Source of the DNA: Chloroflexota bacterium
GTDB lineage: Bacteria; Chloroflexota; Anaerolineae; UBA1429
Direction: 5' to 3'
Assembly: GCA_012513595.1 (NCBI GenBank)
Contig: JAAZBY010000538.1
Coordinates: forward strand, 1 to 25,904
Length of the DNA stretch: 25,904 nucleotides
Below are positions 22,643-25,904 of this stretch, piece after piece. Numbering within the stretch: position 1 is the stretch's first letter; every line of letters begins with the position of its first letter. The position numbers and the translations under genes are program-made. Under the pieces are notes generated by a model. The model did no database searches and was not told where the DNA came from. It saw nothing but the letters and a program-made list of their open reading frames with translations.

Positions 22643-23827
22643 CTAGTTGCTGGGACCCTCCATGCCCTCGAGGAGCATCGGGAGCCGCCAGATCTGATCG
22701 TCGGTGGCCTTTTCTCCCGCCGGGACGTACTCGCTCCCGTCCTGGAGGTTCAGGGGGCCCTCGAAGAGCACCACCTCGCCGCTGGCGAGCTTGCTGATAT
22801 AGTCGTTCAGGTTGGCCCGATCCTCGTCAGATAGGGCGTCGCCAAAGGCATAGCCGACGGTGGCCTTGTCCGGATCGTTCAGGGCGTCCCAGACGGGATC
22901 CACCCAGACCCAGTCCTGCTTGAGCGTGCCGGCCTTGGCGCGCTGAATCATGTCGAGGTAGGCGGGACCCCAGTTAAAGTAGGGGGTGCCGAGGCAAACC
23001 TCGGGCTTGAGCGCGCAGGCGCCCTCATAGTCGTAGGGAATGGCCCAGACCTGCTCGCCCTTGTCGGCGCGCTGCCCGGCCTTGACGATGGCCTCGGTCG
23101 TGTCGATGCCCGAGATGATCACATCGGCGCCGCCGTTGAACATGTCGTCGGCGACCTCACTGGGGTCCAGGGTGACGCCCGGGATGTTGAACCAGAAGCC
23201 AATCCAGTTGACGACGAAGCGCAGGTCGGCGGGGTCCTCGTTGCGGTACAGCTCGTAGCAGTCCTGCGCGCCAAGGTAGACGGCGGAGGCCAGGCGGCGC
23301 GTCTCGCTGTTCACGAGGGGGCCCAGGTAGGCCATGCTGCCCGTCTCGGTCTTGAGGGCGGCGGCGCAACCGGCCACGGCCTTCATGTACTCCATCTTGG
23401 CCATGTAGTTGGAGACGTTCGCCGGAGCCTTGCCCGTGATGACGTGGTCACCGGAAATGTGGACAAAGGGGATGTTCGGGTACTTGGCGGCGGCCACGTC
23501 GGTATCGTCTGCAAAGTCATCGGAGGTGGTGAAAATGAGCTGGGCGCCCTGCGACACCATCTCATCGACGACCTGCTCGAGCGTCGTACCGGCGCGGTCG
23601 GCCGAGTTCATCTTGTCGAGAACGATCATCCTGGCACCCTCGATGCGCTCCACGGCGTAGCTGGCGCCCTGGAAGTGCGCCTCGCTCCAGCCGTGGTCGT
23701 TCTGCGGGCCGACCAGGATCACGCCGAACACGAACTCCTCGTCGTTCTTGCTCACAACGCAGCCGCTGAGGGCTACTGTCAGCACCATGAGGATGGCCAG
23801 TAGAGCCCCGACCCTCTTACTGAACAT
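22643..23827 (-). CDS. BMP-family substrate-binding lipoprotein
   Basis: A 394-residue binding lipoprotein of the BMP/Med/PnrA family, which in characterised cases binds nucleosides. The signal peptide (MFSKRVGALLAILMVLTVALSGC) ends in lipobox L-S-G-C, lipidated Cys23. The FGVILVGPQNDHGWSEAHFQGA opening is the family signature around its ligand-binding strand and loop, with GWS/T-type motif and downstream AQLIFTTSDDFADD and PNIPFVHISGD blocks. It is the first gene of a minus-strand operon (binding protein, ATPase, two permeases). The ATG at 23827 has GGAGGAG close upstream. A promoter at 23996-24024 gives a leader of about 160 bases that contains a hairpin. The ligand of this copy is inferred from family, and other small molecules (sugars, B-vitamin derivatives) are known in related systems. 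Confidence 0.92.
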   Translation of the reverse strand: MFSKRVGALLAILMVLTVALSGCVVSKNDEEFVFGVILVGPQNDHGWSEAHFQGASYAVERIEGARMIVLDKMNSADRAGTTLEQVVDEMVSQGAQLIFTTSDDFADDTDVAAAKYPNIPFVHISGDHVITGKAPANVSNYMAKMEYMKAVAGCAAALKTETGSMAYLGPLVNSETRRLASAVYLGAQDCYELYRNEDPADLRFVVNWIGFWFNIPGVTLDPSEVADDMFNGGADVIISGIDTTEAIVKAGQRADKGEQVWAIPYDYEGACALKPEVCLGTPYFNWGPAYLDMIQRAKAGTLKQDWVWVDPVWDALNDPDKATVGYAFGDALSDEDRANLNDYISKLASGEVVLFEGPLNLQDGSEYVPAGEKATDDQIWRLPMLLEGMEGPSN

Positions 23828-23949
23828 GTATCTCCTCCACTCATGTAGATGGGCGTCACGATGACGGCACGGTCCAGCACGCTAATGTCGCCTGGGTGGT
23901 CCTCTGTCTCCTTCCTTCCCTGTAGCGCGGATACTGCCAAACACAAAGA

Positions 23950-23984
23950 AACGGCAGCCGACACCGCCTGGGGTGGCCGCCGTT
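23950..23984 (-). terminator. Leader hairpin with U-rich tail before the importer operon
   Basis: On the minus strand AACGGCGGCC (plus 23975-23984) pairs with GGCTGCCGTT (plus 23950-23959), ten base pairs with one G-U, loop 15 bases. A U-rich run (UUCUUUGUGUUU) follows the stem directly. It begins only a few bases from the predicted transcription start, so it could be an attenuator or a 5' stabilising stem. No minus-strand gene lies upstream for it to terminate. Confidence 0.5.
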
Positions 23985-23995
23985 GGACACGCCCC

Positions 23996-24024
23996 ATTGT
24001 AGCACCAATGCCAGAAGGTGTCCA
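23996..24024 (-). promoter_or_regulatory. Sigma70-type promoter of the BMP importer operon
   Basis: The minus strand reads TGGACA (5 of 6; plus 24019-24024), a 17-base spacer and TACAAT (5 of 6; plus 23996-24001). The predicted start is near 23989, about 160 bases upstream of the binding-protein ATG. Confidence 0.6.
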
Positions 24025-24472
24025 GAAGCGATCTGGCCTTCTACGGGGAGGCGTTGCCGCCAGGTCCGGGGGCCGGCCCTGCGCCACTGCCGCGGGGGGA
24101 CCGACTAGGCAGCAGACGGGCTGCTGCCAGCCTGCGGTTGCCCCTTCGGTGGGCCTGTGATAGAGTGGACGGCGCTGCAGCGGCCGGGTCGCCTGCCGTG
24201 CACCGTGCAGCGCTACGGGGGGTGAACGCCATGAACCCTCGCCTCTGCAGCACAGTGATCACCTGCGGACTGCATACCGCCTGGCTCGTGGCCACTCGCC
24301 GGCGGAGGTCCGCTGCCCGCACCTCTACCGCTGCCCGTGCCTGCCGGGGCCTCATCGCGGCGGCTAACGGCGGCCGGGCCACGGACCCGGCCTGGCGCCG
24401 CTTTGCCCAGCAACAGCGCGCCGAGGTGCAACCTGCCCCCATGCCGCCTGCGCAGCCACAAGAAAGGACCGT
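24025..24472. other. Non-coding or unresolved stretch upstream of the response regulator
   Basis: With the importer leader this makes a 645-base gap (23828-24472) between divergent genes. I see the importer promoter and leader hairpin on the minus strand, a weak plus promoter at 24138-24166, and a possible short frame beginning at an ATG at 24231 behind a G-rich ribosome-binding site. That frame (cysteines at codons 6 and 12, then an Arg/Ala-rich stretch) runs 142 bases into the response regulator gene in another frame, so I do not call it a gene. No repeat or RNA gene was recognised. Confidence 0.5.
24138..24166 (+). promoter_or_regulatory. Weak candidate promoter of the response regulator
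   Basis: TTGCCC (24138-24143), a 17-base spacer, TAGAGT (24161-24166). Both boxes match 4 of 6. It would give a long leader of about 300 bases. Confidence 0.3.
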
Positions 24473-25171
24473 ATGGCTATCCTGGTCATCGACGATGAGG
24501 AGAACTTTAGCAGGATTCTGCGCCAGCATCTCGCCGCGGCTGGCTATGAGGTCGTCTGCGCGGCCACGGGCGCCGAGGGGCTGGCCATGGCCCATGAGCA
24601 TGCGCCTGATTTGATCCTGCTGGACGTCCGCCTGCCGGACATGGACGGGCGTGAGGCGTGCGCCCGGCTGCGTGCGGTGAGCCAGGTGCCGATCATCATC
24701 CTCTCGGCGCTGGGGCAGGAACAGGACATCGTCCAGGGGCTGTATGCCGGGGCAGATGATTACCTGGTCAAGCCGTTCCGCATCCAGGAGCTTCTGGCCC
24801 GCGCTCGAGTGCAGCTGCGGCGCAGGGAGCGCCACGAGACGCCTCCAATGCACTTTGACGACGGGGTGTTGCTTGTTGATCTGCCGTCGCAACGCATCGA
24901 AAAGCGTGGCGAGCGGCTGCACCTGTCGCGCATCGAACACCGCCTCCTGGGAGCGTTGGTGGGAGCCGGCGGGCGGGTGGTGGCACTGGCCGACCTAGCC
25001 CGTAGCGCGTGGGGAGAGGAGGACGACGTCGATGCGCGCCGCGTGGCTCTCTATGTCAGCTATCTGCGGCGCAAGATCGAAGACAACCCGCGGAAGCCGC
25101 ACTATGTTCACACCGCGCGGGGCCGGGGGTACAGGTTTGGGCCGCCAGAGGCAGAGTCGAATGATACATGA
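24473..25171 (+). CDS. OmpR/PhoB-family response regulator (orphan)
   Basis: A 232-residue two-component response regulator. The receiver domain (1-115) has the acidic pair Asp7/Asp8, the phosphorylated Asp51 (LLLDVRLPDMDG), Ser78 and Lys100 in LVKPF. The winged-helix DNA-binding domain (about 125-225) ends with RRVALYVSYLRRKIEDNPRKPHYVHTARGRGYRF, the recognition-helix and wing signature of the OmpR class. No histidine kinase lies next to it, so its partner must be elsewhere. The ATG at 24473 has AAAGGA four bases upstream. Its own targets are unknown; neighbours on either side are the BMP importer operon (divergent) and a Gfo/Idh/MocA gene downstream that has its own promoter, so either could be in its regulon, by inference. 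Confidence 0.95.
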   Translation: MAILVIDDEENFSRILRQHLAAAGYEVVCAATGAEGLAMAHEHAPDLILLDVRLPDMDGREACARLRAVSQVPIIILSALGQEQDIVQGLYAGADDYLVKPFRIQELLARARVQLRRRERHETPPMHFDDGVLLVDLPSQRIEKRGERLHLSRIEHRLLGALVGAGGRVVALADLARSAWGEEDDVDARRVALYVSYLRRKIEDNPRKPHYVHTARGRGYRFGPPEAESNDT

Positions 25172-25216
25172 TGCGAGTGCAACGCGTTGTCCGTCTACCG
25201 CACGGAGCGATGTCTT

Positions 25217-25245
25217 TTGACGAGAACAGCGCTTGCCCATATAGT
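25217..25245 (+). promoter_or_regulatory. Sigma70-type promoter of the last Gfo/Idh/MocA gene
   Basis: TTGACG (25217-25222), a 17-base spacer, TATAGT (25240-25245), 5 of 6 in each box. The predicted start is near 25252, about 33 bases before the ATG at 25285. Confidence 0.7.
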
Positions 25246-25284
25246 AGCGCGAGCCACGCACCACCAGTTGGAGGACCATGACCC

Positions 25285-25904
25285 ATGAGCAAGACACTCC
25301 GAGCAGGCCTTATCGGCGCCGGCGCGATCGCCGTGCGCGGCCACATTCCCGCCTACCGCGAGGCCAAAGGCGTCAAGATTGCGGCGATTTGTGACGTGAA
25401 CCTCGAGCGGGCCAAGTCAGTGGCCGAGGAGATGGAAATCCCGGCCTACTATGCCGACTATGGCGAGATGCTGGCGGCCGAGAAACTGGACCTCGTCAGC
25501 GTGTGCAGCCCCAACGCCTTCCACGCGACGATGGCAATCGATGCGTTGCGCGCCGGGGCCAACGTCATCTGCGAGAAGCCCATGTGCCTCACGTATGCCG
25601 ACGCCCAGAAGATGATGCAGGCGGCGGAGAGCGCCGGCCGCAGCCTCACGATCGGGCACCACATGCGCTATCAGCCGGCCACGGTCAGGGCACACGAGAT
25701 GATCCAGGAGGGGGCCCTCGGCGACCTCTATTACGTGAAGGCCTCTTACCTGCGGCGCAGCGGCATCCCCGGGTATGGCAGCTGGTTCACCAACAAGGAT
25801 CTGGCTGGCGGCGGCGCCATGATGGACATTGGCTGCCACATGCTCGACCTGGCACTGTGGCTGATGGGCCACCCGAAGCCGGTGAGCGTCATGGCGGCCA
25901 CGTA
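25285..25904 (+). CDS. Gfo/Idh/MocA-family oxidoreductase (3' end outside window)
   Basis: The first 206 codons of a second NAD(P)-dependent sugar/cyclitol dehydrogenase; the frame is open to the window end. The Rossmann motif GAGAIA is at 11-16, CDVNLERA at 36-43, the EKP motif at 97-99 and a GGGAMMDIGCHMLDL block (176-190) with His185 and Asp188 in the H-x-x-D arrangement. It differs clearly from the other family member at 3744-4712 (different H-x-x-D surroundings, closer to the common inositol/glucose dehydrogenase type). The start is the ATG at 25285. An ATG at 25278 is nearer to the GGAGG but is out of frame. It has its own strong promoter and no operon partner visible inside the window. 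Confidence 0.93.
   Translation, partial: MSKTLRAGLIGAGAIAVRGHIPAYREAKGVKIAAICDVNLERAKSVAEEMEIPAYYADYGEMLAAEKLDLVSVCSPNAFHATMAIDALRAGANVICEKPMCLTYADAQKMMQAAESAGRSLTIGHHMRYQPATVRAHEMIQEGALGDLYYVKASYLRRSGIPGYGSWFTNKDLAGGGAMMDIGCHMLDLALWLMGHPKPVSVMAAT

Noticed and set aside
24041..24940. A minus-strand open frame across the response regulator start and the gap
   Set aside because: It is antisense to a clear receiver domain and low in recognisable structure; typical GC-rich shadow.
25278..25284. ATG at 25278 as start of the last gene
   Set aside because: It is out of frame with the Gfo/Idh/MocA protein; only the ATG at 25285 leads into the Rossmann motif.
1..25904. Mobile element or recent transfer boundaries
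   Set aside because: No transposase, integrase, tRNA gene, terminal inverted repeat or clear composition break was found.

Overview
The window is a GC-rich (roughly two-thirds G+C by eye), densely coded bacterial chromosome segment. No phage, insertion sequence, CRISPR or rRNA/tRNA gene is visible. Gene content fits an uncultured, heterotrophic Chloroflexota-type bacterium (Anaerolineae or a relative): Gfo/Idh/MocA dehydrogenases, a DUF362 protein, a BMP-type ABC importer, many sugar and phosphodiester enzymes, and good sigma70-like promoters with 17-bp spacers. That placement is an inference from gene mix and composition. I saw no phylogenetic marker that fixes it; tyrS is the best gene in the window for testing it.

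Layout. (1) 1-3643, minus strand: the possible start of a gene leaving the window, a KDG-kinase-like PfkB kinase, then a membrane pair of flotillin and NfeD/YuaF-like protein. The latter carries a striking His-every-fifth-residue tract. (2) 3744-11304: a Gfo/Idh/MocA oxidoreductase diverges from a five-gene plus-strand run: DUF362 protein, formylglycine-type sulfatase, a lipoprotein with a GDPD phosphodiesterase domain, a PfkB kinase and a divergent GDPD-like protein. The run starts at a recognisable promoter and ends at a 15-bp perfect hairpin. It looks like an uncharacterised catabolic unit for a sulfated and/or phosphodiester-linked sugar or polyol. (3) 11465-14105: a metal-resistance operon of SmtB/CzrA-type ArsR repressor and P1B-2 (Zn/Cd/Pb) ATPase. 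An almost perfect sigma70 promoter has its -10 box inside a palindromic operator. (4) 14176-17234: a small membrane protein, a stand-alone Fe-S PD-(D/E)XK nuclease and tyrosyl-tRNA synthetase. (5) 17383-19074: a TauE/SafE-family permease and an AEC-family carrier. (6) 19079-23827, minus strand: a complete BMP-type ABC importer (lipoprotein, double ATPase, two permeases). It has a leader hairpin followed by a U-rich run and a strong intergenic hairpin after the binding-protein gene. (7) 23828-25904: a 645-bp gap, an orphan OmpR/PhoB response regulator and a second Gfo/Idh/MocA gene cut by the window end.

The genes of regions 1, 2 and 7 could be parts of one carbohydrate economy: import, desulfation, phosphodiester cleavage, oxidation, phosphorylation. 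The sequence alone does not name the substrate. The observations most worth checking are the His-pentad tract in the NfeD-like protein, the sulfatase/GDPD/kinase operon with its two aberrant GDPD domains (one with two good start sites), and the zinc-type promoter/operator overlap. Next are the RNA hairpins in the importer operon and the overlapping tyrS/permease promoters.
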